From the NCBI RefSeq assembly GCF_030812295.1, contig NZ_JAUSSK010000002.1, positions 62,001 to 126,000 on the forward strand: 64,000 bases of DNA. The letters are read 5' to 3'. Shown here piece after piece: positions 45,956 through 55,172 of this stretch. This DNA comes from Luteibacter jiangsuensis. GTDB taxonomy: Bacteria; Pseudomonadota; Gammaproteobacteria; Xanthomonadales; Rhodanobacteraceae. The position numbers and the translations under genes are program-made. The notes under the pieces are model-generated. The model was given only the letters and a program-made list of their open reading frames with translations, ran no database searches and was not told the DNA's origin. How positions within the stretch are numbered: position 1 is the first letter of the stretch; every line of letters starts with the position of its first letter.

Positions 45956-47143
45956 TCAGACGACGCGGGCGATGGCTTCGGCCACGCGGTCGATATTGCC
46001 CTGGTTGAGCGCGGCGACACAGATGCGGCCCGTGCTCACGGCATAGATGCCGAATTCCACGCGCAGGCGCTCGACCTGCCCCGCCGACAGCCCCGAATAC
46101 GAGAACATGCCACGCTGGCGCTCGATGAACCCGAAGTCGCCGACCTTGGCCAGGCGCTCGGTCAGGCCGCTGCGCATGGTGCGGATGCGCTCACGCATGT
46201 GGCCAAGCTCGGCTTCCCACGTCGCGCGGAGGTCGTCGTGATTGAGCACGGCGGACACCACCGCGGCACCGTGCGTCGGCGGATTGGAGTAGTTGGTACG
46301 GATCACCCGCTTCAACTGCGACTGCACACGCACCGCTTCGTCATGCGACGCCGTGACGATCGACAGCGCTCCGACACGCTCGCCGTACAGGGAGAACGAC
46401 TTGGAGAACGAGCTGGCGACAAAAAACGCGATGTCCGTCTCGGCGAACAGGCGCACCGCCTCGGCATCCGCCGCGATGCCGTCACCGAAGCCCTGGTAGG
46501 CGATGTCGAGGAAAGGCACGAGGCCTCGCTCCTTTACCGTCGAGATCACGCGCTTCCAGTCGTCGGAGCCGAGGTCGACACCCGTGGGATTGTGGCAACA
46601 GGCGTGCAGCACGACGATGGCGCCGGTGGGCAACGTCGCCAGCCCGCCGAGCATGGCTTCGACGTCCACCCCATGCGTCGCGGCGTCGTAATAGGGATAT
46701 TCCACGACCTGGAAGCCCGCGCCTTCGAACAAGGCACGGTGGTTTTCCCAGCTCGGATTGCTGATCGCCACCGGGACGGACGGGTTCAGCCGCTTCAGGA
46801 AGTCGGCGCCGACCTTCAATGCGCCCGTGCCGCCGAGCGCCTGTGCGGTGACCACGCGCCGGTCGGCCAGCAAGGGCGAGGTCTCGCCGAAAAGCAGCTT
46901 CTGCACGGCGCTGTCGTACAACGCGATGCCGTCGATCGGCAGGTAGCCGCGTGGCAACTGGGCTTCCAGCCGCGCCCTCTCGGCCTCGCGCACGGCGCGC
47001 AGCAGCGGCACGTGGCCGTGTTCGTCGTAGTACACGCCCACGCCGAGATTGACCTTGTCGGTACGGGTATCGGCACCGAAGGCTTCGTTGAGGCCGAGGA
47101 TCGGATCGCGCGGCGCGAGTTCGACGGAAGAGAACAGGGTCAT
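45956..47143 (-). CDS. Aspartate/aromatic aminotransferase (AspC/TyrB type)
   Basis: A 395-aa PLP enzyme of aminotransferase class Ia, moving amino groups between aspartate or aromatic amino acids and 2-oxoacids. It starts MTLFSSVELAPRDPILGL, has CCHNPTGVDL, the PLP-lysine region SSFSKSFSLYGERVG and a C-terminal GRICVAAL arginine for the substrate carboxylate. AspC and TyrB cannot be told apart by eye. It lies 35 bases downstream of ttcA on the same strand. Confidence 0.94.
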   Translation of the reverse strand: MTLFSSVELAPRDPILGLNEAFGADTRTDKVNLGVGVYYDEHGHVPLLRAVREAERARLEAQLPRGYLPIDGIALYDSAVQKLLFGETSPLLADRRVVTAQALGGTGALKVGADFLKRLNPSVPVAISNPSWENHRALFEGAGFQVVEYPYYDAATHGVDVEAMLGGLATLPTGAIVVLHACCHNPTGVDLGSDDWKRVISTVKERGLVPFLDIAYQGFGDGIAADAEAVRLFAETDIAFFVASSFSKSFSLYGERVGALSIVTASHDEAVRVQSQLKRVIRTNYSNPPTHGAAVVSAVLNHDDLRATWEAELGHMRERIRTMRSGLTERLAKVGDFGFIERQRGMFSYSGLSAGQVERLRVEFGIYAVSTGRICVAALNQGNIDRVAEAIARVV

Positions 47144-47178
47144 GATCGGCGGGCCTTGAAGCGTGTGAAGGGAGATGA

Positions 47179-48051
47179 TCAGTCGTTGTCGTCGGCGGCG
47201 TCGCCACCTGCGAGCCAAGCGCGCGTGTCGGCGCGTGGAGCGTCGGCGCGTGAGCCGAGGGCGGCGAAGTCGAACAGGTTTCGATCGGTCAATTGCGACG
47301 GGGCGATGTTGCCCATCGCGCGAAAGATGGTTTCGCTCCGACCGGGATGGGCTTTCTCCCAGTCGGCCAGCATGCGCTTCACCACTTTGCGCTGCATGTT
47401 TTCCTGCGAACCACACAGGTTGCAGGGAATGATCGGGAATGCCCGCGCCTCGGCATAGGCTGCGATGTCGTCCTCGCGGCAATACGCGAGCGGGCGGATC
47501 ACCACGTGGCGCCCATCGTCCGACAGCAGCTTCGGCGGCATCGCCTTCAGGCTGCCCTGGTAGAACATGTTCAGGAAGAACGTGCCGAGGATGTCGTCGC
47601 GGTGGTGGCCGAGCGCGATCCGCGTGATGCCGTTGTCGGCCGCCCACTGATACAGCGCGCCGCGGCGCATGCGTGAGCAAAGGCTGCACATCGTCTTGCC
47701 CTGGGGGATGACCCGGGTCACGACGCTGTAGGTATCTTGTTCGATGATGTGGAAGGGAACGCCCCGCGCCTTGAGGTATTCCGGCAGCACATGCTCGGGG
47801 AAGTCGGGCTGCTTCTGATCGAGGTTGACCGCGATGAGTTCGAAGCGGACCGGCGCCTTGGCCTGCAGGGACAGCAGCATGTCCAGCAAGGTGTAGGAAT
47901 CCTTGCCGCCGGAAAGGCACACCATCACCTTGTCCCCGTCCTCGATCATGCCGAAATCGGCGATCGCCTGGCCGACCTGGCGACGCAGGCGCTTGGCCAG
48001 CTTGCCTGTTTCGTAGGTCTGCTTGCGCGTGGCTTCGGGGGAGGCGGACAT
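47179..48051 (-). CDS. ttcA: tRNA 2-thiocytidine(32) synthetase TtcA
   Basis: A 290-aa PP-loop enzyme that thiolates cytidine 32 of tRNAs using an iron–sulfur cluster. SGGKDS is the ATP pyrophosphatase loop, and the paired CSLCSR and CNLCG motifs supply cluster cysteines. [20 protein letters not shown] is typical. On the minus strand a TACAAT −10 element lies about 35 bases upstream of the start, divergent from the YdcH gene. Confidence 0.96.
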   Translation of the reverse strand: MSASPEATRKQTYETGKLAKRLRRQVGQAIADFGMIEDGDKVMVCLSGGKDSYTLLDMLLSLQAKAPVRFELIAVNLDQKQPDFPEHVLPEYLKARGVPFHIIEQDTYSVVTRVIPQGKTMCSLCSRMRRGALYQWAADNGITRIALGHHRDDILGTFFLNMFYQGSLKAMPPKLLSDDGRHVVIRPLAYCREDDIAAYAEARAFPIIPCNLCGSQENMQRKVVKRMLADWEKAHPGRSETIFRAMGNIAPSQLTDRNLFDFAALGSRADAPRADTRAWLAGGDAADDND

Positions 48052-48156
48052 GGTGCGGCGAGTGCTTCGGGCGGGACGGGTCCCCTATTGTAGCCGCTGC
48101 GGGCCCGCTCGCCCGGAGTTACAATCGGTTCTTCCCTCGCCGTCCGGCCCAATGCC

Positions 48157-48363
48157 ATGCAGGTTCAGGACCCAGCAGAACTCAACCAGCGCCTCGCCGA
48201 GCTCAAGGTGGAGCACCGCGACCTCGACACCGCCATCGAGCACCTGGCGGCGGCGATCACCCGCGACGAGCTTCAGCTTACCCGCCTGAAAAAGCGCAAG
48301 TTGCTGCTGAAAGACACCATCGCCCGGATCGAAAGCCGGCTGATCCCCGACCTCGACGCCTGA
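48157..48363 (+). CDS. YdcH-family small protein (DUF465)
   Basis: A 68-aa coiled-coil-like protein. VEHRDLDTAI and LQLTRLKKRKLLLKD are the DUF465/YdcH signature. The function of the family is unknown, and E. coli members are small dispensable proteins. It is followed after seven bases by an acetyltransferase gene. Confidence 0.9.
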   Translation: MQVQDPAELNQRLAELKVEHRDLDTAIEHLAAAITRDELQLTRLKKRKLLLKDTIARIESRLIPDLDA

Positions 48364-48370
48364 GCCATCC

Positions 48371-48967
48371 ATGATCCCCGCCCGCCTGGAAAACGCCTAC
48401 GTCACCCTGGAACCGCTGGCCCTCGCGCACATCGGCCCGCTCGAGCGAGCCGCCGCCGACGGCAACCTATGGGACCTCTGGTTCACCTCCGTACCCGCCC
48501 CGGGCCGCATGACCGACTACGTGGAATCGGCACTGCGCGGCCAGGACGAGGGGCGGATGTCGCCATGGGTCGTTCGAGAGAACGGCAGCGGGGAGATCGT
48601 CGGCTCCACGCGGTATTACGACATCGTGCCCGATCCGTTCCGCGTGGCCATCGGCTACACCTGGTATGCGCGGCGCTGGCAGCGCAGCCATGTCAATACC
48701 GCGTGCAAGCACCTGCTGCTGGCGAACGCCTTCCAGAACGAGGGGGTGGTCGCGGTGGAGTTCCATACCGACGCCTACAACCAGGACTCCCAGCGCGCCA
48801 TCGAGAAGCTGGGCGCCCGGCGCGAGGGCATCCTCCGCGCCCACAAGCGGCGCCCCGACGGTTCCCTGCGCGACACGGTCTGCTACAGCATCCTCGCCAC
48901 CGAGTGGCCCGACGTGGACAAATGGCTGGATTTGCGCCTGAAGCGCCTCGCTCCAGCCGGTCCCTGA
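48371..48967 (+). CDS. GNAT-family N-acetyltransferase (RimJ/RimL-like)
   Basis: A 198-aa acetyltransferase. The fold is indicated by LEPLALAHIGPLERAAAD at the start, GSTRYYDI, IGYTWYARRWQRSHVNTACK (acetyl-CoA binding region) and FHTDAYNQDSQRAIEKLGARREGILRAH cut across the C-terminal half. RimJ/RimL relatives acetylate protein N-termini or small molecules; the substrate here is unknown. It follows the YdcH gene by seven bases and converges on the efflux operon. Confidence 0.9.
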   Translation: MIPARLENAYVTLEPLALAHIGPLERAAADGNLWDLWFTSVPAPGRMTDYVESALRGQDEGRMSPWVVRENGSGEIVGSTRYYDIVPDPFRVAIGYTWYARRWQRSHVNTACKHLLLANAFQNEGVVAVEFHTDAYNQDSQRAIEKLGARREGILRAHKRRPDGSLRDTVCYSILATEWPDVDKWLDLRLKRLAPAGP

Positions 48968-48982
48968 GACTAGCGGCGTACC

Positions 48983-50002
48983 TCAACGAGACGCCACCGC
49001 CTCGCCACCTGACGGTCGCACCACGAGCGTGGCCGTCATGCCGGCCGCCAGCACCGTTCCGGGCGGCAGGTGTGCGGTATCGATCTTCACGCGCACCGGC
49101 ACGCGCTGGGCCAGGCGAACCCAGTTGAACGTGGGGTTCACATCCGCAAGCAGATCGCTGCCGGTCGGGTTGTCGGCATCGGTGATGCCCCGCGCAACAC
49201 TCTCCACCGTACCCTTCAGGTTGACCCCACCGCTCATGAGGCGGATGTCGACAGGGTCGCCGACATGCAAGCCGGGCAGCTTCGTTTCCTCGAAGTACCC
49301 GTAGATCCAGTACGAGCTGCTGTCGATCAGGGCGAGCCGTGCCGCACCGGCGCTGGCGTAGTCTCCAACGCGGACATCGAGGTTGGTGACGTACCCGTCC
49401 ACCGGCGCGCGTACCTCGGTCCGGTCGAGGTTGAGTTGCGCGGAAGCGAGTTCCACCTGGGCCTGGGCCACGGCGGCCAGCGCCTGCTGTTGCGCGGCGC
49501 TGGCCTGCTTCGTGCTCGCCTGCGCCTGCTGCCAGCCGGCGCGCGCAGCATTCGCGGCGGCCATGGCATTGGCCTTGTCCTCGGCGGAGATGACGTTGTT
49601 GATCAGCTTTTGCCGGCGCTCCGACTGCGCTTCGTACATCTCGTAATTCGACCTGCTCTGCTGGGCACCGGCCGTGGCGGCGTTGATGTTCGCGCCCGCG
49701 GCGCGTGCGGAGGCCTCGGCGGCATCGAGGTTGGCCTGCGCCTGCGCGACCGCGTTCTGGTATCGCGCCTTGTCGACGACGAAGAGCAGGTCGCCCTTCT
49801 TCACCGTCTGGTTGTCGATGACGCGCACGTCGGTCACGAGACCCGCCACGTCGGGCGCGATCCTGACGATCTCCGCACGCACACGCCCGTCACGCGTCCA
49901 CGGCGAGTACATGTAGTGCTTCCACAGCGCATGACCGACGAAGGCCGCGAAGACGACGACCACGGCGGTCACGGCGAAACGGATGAGACTGGCGAATTTC
50001 AT
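48983..50002 (-). CDS. HlyD-family periplasmic adaptor (AaeA-like)
   Basis: A 339-aa membrane-fusion protein linking an inner-membrane efflux pump to an outer channel. It has one N-terminal anchor (FAVTAVVVVFAAFVGHALW), VRIAPDVAGLVTDVRV and APVDGYVTNLDVRVGDYA as the two lipoyl halves, and an Ala/Gln-rich coiled hairpin between them. It is last in the marR–FUSC–DUF1656–HlyD operon, 11 bases after DUF1656. Confidence 0.92.
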   Translation of the reverse strand: MKFASLIRFAVTAVVVVFAAFVGHALWKHYMYSPWTRDGRVRAEIVRIAPDVAGLVTDVRVIDNQTVKKGDLLFVVDKARYQNAVAQAQANLDAAEASARAAGANINAATAGAQQSRSNYEMYEAQSERRQKLINNVISAEDKANAMAAANAARAGWQQAQASTKQASAAQQQALAAVAQAQVELASAQLNLDRTEVRAPVDGYVTNLDVRVGDYASAGAARLALIDSSSYWIYGYFEETKLPGLHVGDPVDIRLMSGGVNLKGTVESVARGITDADNPTGSDLLADVNPTFNWVRLAQRVPVRVKIDTAHLPPGTVLAAGMTATLVVRPSGGEAVASR

Positions 50003-50013
50003 GGCGGGATCAC

Positions 50014-50211
50014 TCAGTACAGGAACAGCGCCAGGGCGCCGAAGACACAGACGAAGACAGCGAGGCGGAACAACGGCGGGTGCCAGACCAGACGGTACAA
50101 GCCGAAGCGGCCGGCCAGCCCGTCGAGCATCCACAACAGGAGCAACGCCAGGACGAAGAAGACGAGCAACCCCGGCACGAGGGCGTCGCCGAGGGCGATC
50201 TCACGAGGCAT
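50014..50211 (-). CDS. DUF1656 small membrane protein (AaeX-like)
   Basis: A 65-aa protein with two membrane segments (GLLVFFVLALLLLWMLDGL and FRLAVFVCVFGALALFLY), starting MPREIALGDAL. DUF1656 proteins sit between FUSC pumps and HlyD adaptors in aae-type operons, exactly as here. Its start overlaps the FUSC gene's 3′ end by 11 bases. Confidence 0.92.
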   Translation of the reverse strand: MPREIALGDALVPGLLVFFVLALLLLWMLDGLAGRFGLYRLVWHPPLFRLAVFVCVFGALALFLY

Positions 50212-52327
50212 GGGCGATTTCCTTGCCGAGAGGCGCATCGGGCATGTACGCGGCGAGGATGGATTCGCCGTCGAGCAATGCCATGCGCACGAGATGAAGG
50301 TGTTCGAGCAGGTGTGCGACGCCGTCGTGCTCCCCGACGCTGGCGATCGCCGTGGCGACGGCGTCGCGCGCCAGCAGGTAGCCTCGCGCATCGGGTTTCT
50401 CGTAGAAGCGAGACAACGTGCCCAGCGCGTCTTCAAGGTAGGGACGCAACGTGGCCGGCAGTTCACGACGGGCCATGTCATGGCGAAGTTCGATCAGTGC
50501 GCGACCAGTTTCATGTACCGCCAGGGCCCAGGCGATCAGCGCGCGCGAGTCGGCGCTGCCCGGCTCGGTCTGCGCGACCACCTGGCTCACCAGGTCGTGG
50601 TTGACGCTCTCGAAACGGTGGCGAAGGCCCGGCAGCGGCGCCTCCGCGGCAAGCGCCACCTGTCCGCGAAGCCGGGCCAACTGGCGACGGCGCAACCACG
50701 CGCTACCGATCGCCGGGGGAATCACCACGAACGACACGGCCGCCGCACCAAGCCCGACGACCTGGGCGATCGCATCGTTGATGAAATGCGAGGGATCGTA
50801 GGTCTGCACGTTCTTCAGGGCGAGGATGTAGGCGAAGCCCATGGCCCAGCCAAGTCCATACGATGCGAACCGCTGGGTCATCATCATGACCAGGCCCACG
50901 GCGAGGAAAGGCGCGACGCCGACCACGAGCAAACCGTATCCATCCAGCTGCGTCAGCACGAAGAACTCACAGACGAAACCTGCGACCATGCCCGAGAGGT
51001 AACCGAGCATCACCAGCCAGGTGACCCTCGTGGGGTTCGGCGTGGTGGCGAAGAGTCCGGCGAAGACCGTCGCGAGCAGCATCGCGCTCGAGCCCATGGG
51101 CCACGCGCTCCCGATCCAGAATGCACCGAGCACGAGCATGGTGAGCGTCGTACGAACGGTGGCGATACCTGCACCGAGAAAATCGTTACCGCGATCGAAG
51201 CGCACGCGCTCGGCCGACGCGGCGATGACGCGCGGGGCCTGCAAAGTGGCCGCCGCGTCCACGTAATCGTGCAATTCATCGACGAAGCGCAGAAGCAGCG
51301 CGGCACCCGTGTCGAAGTCACGCAGGTCCTGCGTATCGCCGAGGGTGTCTCGCAATGGCCCGGTGTTATCTCGCATCGTTTCGCGCGCGGCCGCCAGCCG
51401 TGGCAAGAGCACGCGGGCCGCCGCACCGGCTTCGATGGGCGCGTCCAACGCGGCGCCGAGGGGAGCGTACAGACGAATCAACAGGCTCGCCGTGGCGTCA
51501 CGATGTGCCCGCTTCAAGCGATTGATGAGGTGATGCAGCGACTGGAAACTGGTCGACGCAGCCATGAAGCGTTGATTGAAAAGACGCAGGTGATGGCTGC
51601 GTGCGCGTGCTTCGGCATCTTCGAAGATGACGGAACTGCGCAGGTCTTCCAGCGAGACCGCCGCGCACACGAAGCGCAGGTGCGCCTTCTCCATCGATTC
51701 GCGTGGAATGGCGCCACCCGTGCTATCGCGGACGAAGGCCACGAAATGGGCGAACTGGTCGCGCGCCGTACGACGCAGTACGTCACGCATGCGGCTCGGG
51801 AATATGACGTCGCTGACGACCCCGCTGACCAGAAGGCCGAGCAACACCTCGCTGATGCGCGCCGTGGCCGAGTCGAACACACCCGGGGGGTTCTCGATAA
51901 CCGGGATAGCGACGATGGCGGCGGTGTAACCCCCTAGGACGAAGGCATATGACTTGAAGTTGCGGTACAGCGTGGCACCACCGGCACAGATGCCGATCCA
52001 CAGGGATAGGGCAAGGAGAAACAGGTCGCGCTGTTGCGGGAACGCGGCGACGATGCCGACCGCCGCCGTGGCGCCTGCCAGGGTACCGAGGGCACGGTAG
52101 AAACTTTTCGCCAGCACCATGCCGGCTTGCCGGTTGGCGACGATGATCGTGGTCAGCATCGCCGTGGACGGCGCGGGCAAGTCCAGTCGCATGGCGATCC
52201 AGCCGGTCAGGAAGAACGCGATCAGGGTCTTGACCACGAACAGCCATACCGAGGCTTCTTCGCGCAGTGTCTCGGCGACGACGTGTCGCGTGACAGGACC
52301 GCTGGTTGAGAGGTCGGAAGCGGACAT
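50201..52327 (-). CDS. FUSC-family efflux pump (AaeB-like)
   Basis: A 708-aa inner-membrane protein with two blocks of hydrophobic helices (about residues 28–170 and 395–525) flanking soluble regions, the FUSC/AaeB layout. Related pumps export aromatic carboxylic acids. It follows marR by 11 bases and overlaps DUF1656 by 11 bases, so the four genes form one operon. Aromatic-acid export is inferred from the E. coli aae system. Confidence 0.92.
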   Translation of the reverse strand: MSASDLSTSGPVTRHVVAETLREEASVWLFVVKTLIAFFLTGWIAMRLDLPAPSTAMLTTIIVANRQAGMVLAKSFYRALGTLAGATAAVGIVAAFPQQRDLFLLALSLWIGICAGGATLYRNFKSYAFVLGGYTAAIVAIPVIENPPGVFDSATARISEVLLGLLVSGVVSDVIFPSRMRDVLRRTARDQFAHFVAFVRDSTGGAIPRESMEKAHLRFVCAAVSLEDLRSSVIFEDAEARARSHHLRLFNQRFMAASTSFQSLHHLINRLKRAHRDATASLLIRLYAPLGAALDAPIEAGAAARVLLPRLAAARETMRDNTGPLRDTLGDTQDLRDFDTGAALLLRFVDELHDYVDAAATLQAPRVIAASAERVRFDRGNDFLGAGIATVRTTLTMLVLGAFWIGSAWPMGSSAMLLATVFAGLFATTPNPTRVTWLVMLGYLSGMVAGFVCEFFVLTQLDGYGLLVVGVAPFLAVGLVMMMTQRFASYGLGWAMGFAYILALKNVQTYDPSHFINDAIAQVVGLGAAAVSFVVIPPAIGSAWLRRRQLARLRGQVALAAEAPLPGLRHRFESVNHDLVSQVVAQTEPGSADSRALIAWALAVHETGRALIELRHDMARRELPATLRPYLEDALGTLSRFYEKPDARGYLLARDAVATAIASVGEHDGVAHLLEHLHLVRMALLDGESILAAYMPDAPLGKEIAHAS

Positions 52328-52338
52328 GACGCGCTCGG

Positions 52339-52830
52339 TCAGTCCCCGAACCCGGCGAGCATCTTCTTGAGCAGACCTTCGAGCTGCCCCTGTTCGCCTG
52401 CGGTGAGGTTGCGCGTCTGCCGGTGAAGCAGCGTGACGATATCGGGGAGGAAGCTTTCGATGAGGGCGACACCCTGCGGGGTGAGCGTCAACGTCACCTT
52501 GCGGCGATCCTCGTCGCTTCCCGAGCGGGCGATGTACCCCTTTTCACAAAGCTGGGTGGTGAGCCGCGTGACGTTCGCGGATTTCTCGCCCGCCGCATCC
52601 GCCAGTTGCGACGGATGCAGGCTGTTCTCCGGCGAGCCGTACAACATCATCAGGATGTTGTACTCGGGATGGTTGAGCCCATAGGGACGCATCACCGCGT
52701 TCGCCTCGTCGGTGATGTCCTTGAAGAGATGCTTGACCAGGCGCATGAGCGCGGCCGGCCCACGCGGGAACTCCGGGTATTTTGCCCGGGTGATATCAAG
52801 GCGAGCTTCGGTGGGGGCGAAACGGTGCAT
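52339..52830 (-). CDS. MarR-family transcriptional regulator
   Basis: A 163-aa winged-helix regulator. The recognition region reads LHPSQLADAAGEKSANVTRL, and the wing DEDRRKVTLTLTPQG carries the invariant Asp-Arg. It is first in the efflux operon and likely represses it until a phenolic ligand binds, as is usual for MarR proteins next to Aae-type pumps. Confidence 0.94.
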   Translation of the reverse strand: MHRFAPTEARLDITRAKYPEFPRGPAALMRLVKHLFKDITDEANAVMRPYGLNHPEYNILMMLYGSPENSLHPSQLADAAGEKSANVTRLTTQLCEKGYIARSGSDEDRRKVTLTLTPQGVALIESFLPDIVTLLHRQTRNLTAGEQGQLEGLLKKMLAGFGD

Positions 52831-52859
52831 GGTGAGGTACCCGCGATGGTTACCTCATA

Positions 52860-52887
52860 AGTATATAGTTCAGTTATGTATATTCAA
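52860..52887 (-). promoter_or_regulatory. Promoter of the marR efflux operon
   Basis: On the minus strand TTGAAT (52887–52882) and TATACT (52865–52860) are 16 bases apart in an AT-rich patch that contrasts with the surroundings. The leader to the marR start is about 25–30 bases. Any MarR operator probably overlaps this patch. Confidence 0.6.
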
Positions 52888-53132
52888 TAGCGGTAATTGT
52901 TGCCCGTCGGAAGATCCGACCGCGCGACGATCCTACGAGGGCGTCGGCCCGCGCACGTCGGCCGCTCGTTTCAACGGGGCGTGCATCAACTTCGGGAATT
53001 TGCATGCACGCTCTAGAAATCGGTCCAATGCTTGAGAGGCGTGCCTTTCGGCACAGATGTGTTGGTCGAACAACACACCACCATAAGGAACGAGTTCCCC
53101 GCGCCGCCCACATCCTCATTCGGAACAACGAT
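52888..53132. other. Non-coding stretch upstream of small ORF
   Basis: No convincing gene or RNA is visible here. The only structure I note is a small TGTTG/CAACA hairpin near 53060. The sequence is less GC-rich than the genes around it. Confidence 0.4.
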
Positions 53133-53279
53133 ATGCGCATTGGAACCACCGCCGCCGGCTACATCCTTGCGCTTGCATCATCAATCCCCTGGACCGCATC
53201 GGCGCAGCTCGCTCCAGATACCTTGCGATCTATCGACGCTATCAGCCGCGACGGCGAGCGCAAAAGGAACCCGCAGTGA
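53133..53279 (+). CDS. Possible small secreted peptide (48 aa), unproven
   Basis: Beginning at an ATG at 53133, a 48-codon frame starts with a good signal peptide (hydrophobic GYILALASSIPW, then TASA-Q) and ends after a short charged tail. The tail has no recognisable motif. It may be a small exported peptide or the 5′ remnant of a larger secreted-protein gene. The ribosome-binding site is weak. The neighbourhood holds another gene fragment. Confidence 0.3.
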   Translation: MRIGTTAAGYILALASSIPWTASAQLAPDTLRSIDAISRDGERKRNPQ

Positions 53280-53341
53280 GTCGCCACGGGGTCCATATCC
53301 AAAACCTATTCTCGGCGGGATCAAGAAGTGCCCGGAGAAAC

Positions 53342-53497
53342 CTAGCTTTCGTCTACAACAGGCGCATTCGGAGCGATCGTCTTGACTACGGCGATCCCGT
53401 GTTCCATGGCCTGAGAAGACGAGTAGCTTTCACTCGTGCCAACAATCTCACCATTCGCAGCTTTCAGCACGAAGTAAGGACGTCCCCCTCTGTCCAT
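53342..53497 (-). pseudogene. DUF1508 (YegP) fragment, second repeat only
   Basis: The minus strand from 53497 encodes 51 codons containing GRPYFVLKAANGEIVGTS, YSSSQAMEHGIAVVK and NAPVVD, a clear DUF1508/YegP repeat. Just upstream in the same frame (to 53533) is NAPLDNRYDRE, which in two-repeat YegP proteins is the linker following repeat one. Further upstream the frame loses similarity and has no start codon. It is therefore probably the 3′ half of a broken two-repeat gene, although a 51-aa protein from the ATG at 53497 could still be made. Confidence 0.7.
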
Positions 53498-53631
53498 CTC
53501 GCGGTCGTACCTATTGTCTAGGGGCGCATTAACCTTGGGCGACTCCCACCACCGACGATCCTCGTGACTTCCCGCACTGACCAGACCAACGATCAGGGCA
53601 TAGCGTGAGGCGTCATCTACAGGGGAATCGT

Positions 53632-54660
53632 ATGCGCAAAGCCCTCGTCATGACGGCCTTTAGCATTCTGTCGCTGACCATCCTGCTCCTTGCCGCAGGT
53701 GCGACCTACAACCGGCTCGCGCTGAGCAGGCAACGGGCCGCCGCGCACGCTCCTGGCGAGATCTACAAAGTCGGCGGCTACGACGCGCACGTCCACTGTC
53801 TCGGGACCGGGTCTCCCGCGATCGTCTTGAGCACAGGCCTGGGCGACGATTTCACTACGTGGCTGAAGGTCCAGCCCGCGCTGGCGAAAGTCACGCGGGT
53901 CTGTTCATTCGACCGCAGCGGCTTTGGCCTGAGCCAGATGACGCCGGGGCCGCATGATGCGGACACGCTCGCCGCGCAACTGCACGATCTGGTCGGTGCT
54001 GCCGGTATCGACAAGCCGTTCGTGCTCATCGGCCATTCGATATCGGGCCTGTACCTGCGCAGCTATGCAAGGCAGTACACGAGCGACCTGGCCGCCCTGG
54101 TTTTCATCGACGGCGCCACGCCCCTCCAGGATGACCGCGTACCGAAGTCCCTGGTCGCCATCCAGGACGGCCAACGAGCCCGGATGCCCTGGCAGAAGTT
54201 TCTGATGACAGTCGGCTGGTATCGCCTGCACGGGGATTGCTCCAGCGTGCCCCCCGGCTTCGGGGCTTACGGCCAGATCATTCAGGCGAACAACTGCGAT
54301 CCGGCGCAGTTCGACGCGCTGGAAGCCGAACTCGACGCCGTGCGACAGTCCGGCGAAGAGACGCGTCATGTGGGCCCCTTCCCCGGCCTGCCCGTCTTGA
54401 TCCTTTCGAGGGACCCGGCATCCATGCCGCCGAACTGGCCGGCGGACGTCGCGAAGGCAAACTCGCTGGTGTGGGACCAGATGCAGGAGGAGAGCAAACA
54501 GCTGTCACCGCTTTCCCGTCGGGTCATCGCGAAAGGCAGCGACCATTACATCCACGTGGATCGACCGGAGCTGGTCGTGCGGGAAGTCACGTCGCTCGTC
54601 GAAGCACTCCGCCAGGGGAAGGTGGCGTATTCGCAGAACGAGCCGACCGTCGAGGAATAA
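53632..54660 (+). CDS. Alpha/beta hydrolase, membrane- or periplasm-targeted
   Basis: A 342-aa hydrolase with an N-terminal hydrophobic segment (ILSLTILLLAAGATY). VCSFDRSGFGLS and GHSISGLYLRSYA contain the usual pre-nucleophile strand and the nucleophile elbow GHSIS, and a histidine in GSDHYIHVDRP completes the triad. It belongs to the broad proline-iminopeptidase/haloperoxidase-like fold. AGGGGA lies just before the ATG at 53632, chosen over an upstream start at 53605. The substrate is unknown. Confidence 0.88.
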   Translation: MRKALVMTAFSILSLTILLLAAGATYNRLALSRQRAAAHAPGEIYKVGGYDAHVHCLGTGSPAIVLSTGLGDDFTTWLKVQPALAKVTRVCSFDRSGFGLSQMTPGPHDADTLAAQLHDLVGAAGIDKPFVLIGHSISGLYLRSYARQYTSDLAALVFIDGATPLQDDRVPKSLVAIQDGQRARMPWQKFLMTVGWYRLHGDCSSVPPGFGAYGQIIQANNCDPAQFDALEAELDAVRQSGEETRHVGPFPGLPVLILSRDPASMPPNWPADVAKANSLVWDQMQEESKQLSPLSRRVIAKGSDHYIHVDRPELVVREVTSLVEALRQGKVAYSQNEPTVEE

Positions 54661-54686
54661 GGAGCGGCGCGCGTGGCGCCGCCGGA

Positions 54687-55091
54687 TCAGTTCTTCAGCG
54701 GAACGGTTTCGAAGCCACCCTGCGGGGCCGTGTTCTGCGGCGGCGGGGGGGTATTGCCACGCACAGGCTCCACGGCGCGGTTACCGCAGCTATAGGCGCC
54801 CCACGGCTGGGATCCCTCGTTGGGTTCGGCGAGCGGCTTGATCGTGTCGGCACCCATTTTCGCCGCCTCGTTACGGGCCAGCACCTCGAGTTCGTCGCGG
54901 ACCTTCAGATCGCTACGATCGACGGGGCCGACCCGGTTCATGACCGACACCGTGACCTTGCCCTGCTCCTTGCAGCTGCCGACATCGCCGTTCCAGGCGG
55001 TACGCACGTTACGCGCGCCGTCGTCGAGCTTGATGCCCCAGGTGCAGGCCGAGAGGGCGAGCGGAACGAGAAGGACGAAGGCTTTGCGCAT
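54687..55091 (-). CDS. DUF4156-domain lipoprotein
   Basis: A 134-aa lipoprotein with lipobox LSAC (Cys16). The mature domain (VGSCKEQGKVTVSV, ELEVLARNEAAKMGADTI) is the DUF4156 pattern. It ends in a Pro-rich tail with further cysteine CGNR. The family's function is unknown; it lies in the envelope. The ATG at 55091 starts the signal peptide. It lies downstream of the M16 gene on the same strand. Confidence 0.88.
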   Translation of the reverse strand: MRKAFVLLVPLALSACTWGIKLDDGARNVRTAWNGDVGSCKEQGKVTVSVMNRVGPVDRSDLKVRDELEVLARNEAAKMGADTIKPLAEPNEGSQPWGAYSCGNRAVEPVRGNTPPPPQNTAPQGGFETVPLKN

Positions 55092-55172
55092 GGGGAACTC
55101 CAGGGAAACAATCGAGGCATATGCTAACGGATGTCGGCGAGAACGCGATTCGCTCACGTCCTCGCCGACGCT

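Noticed and set aside
47144-47920. Long upstream extension of the aminotransferase frame
   Set aside because: It overlaps ttcA in another frame and reads as His/Arg-rich noise. The family start is at 47143.
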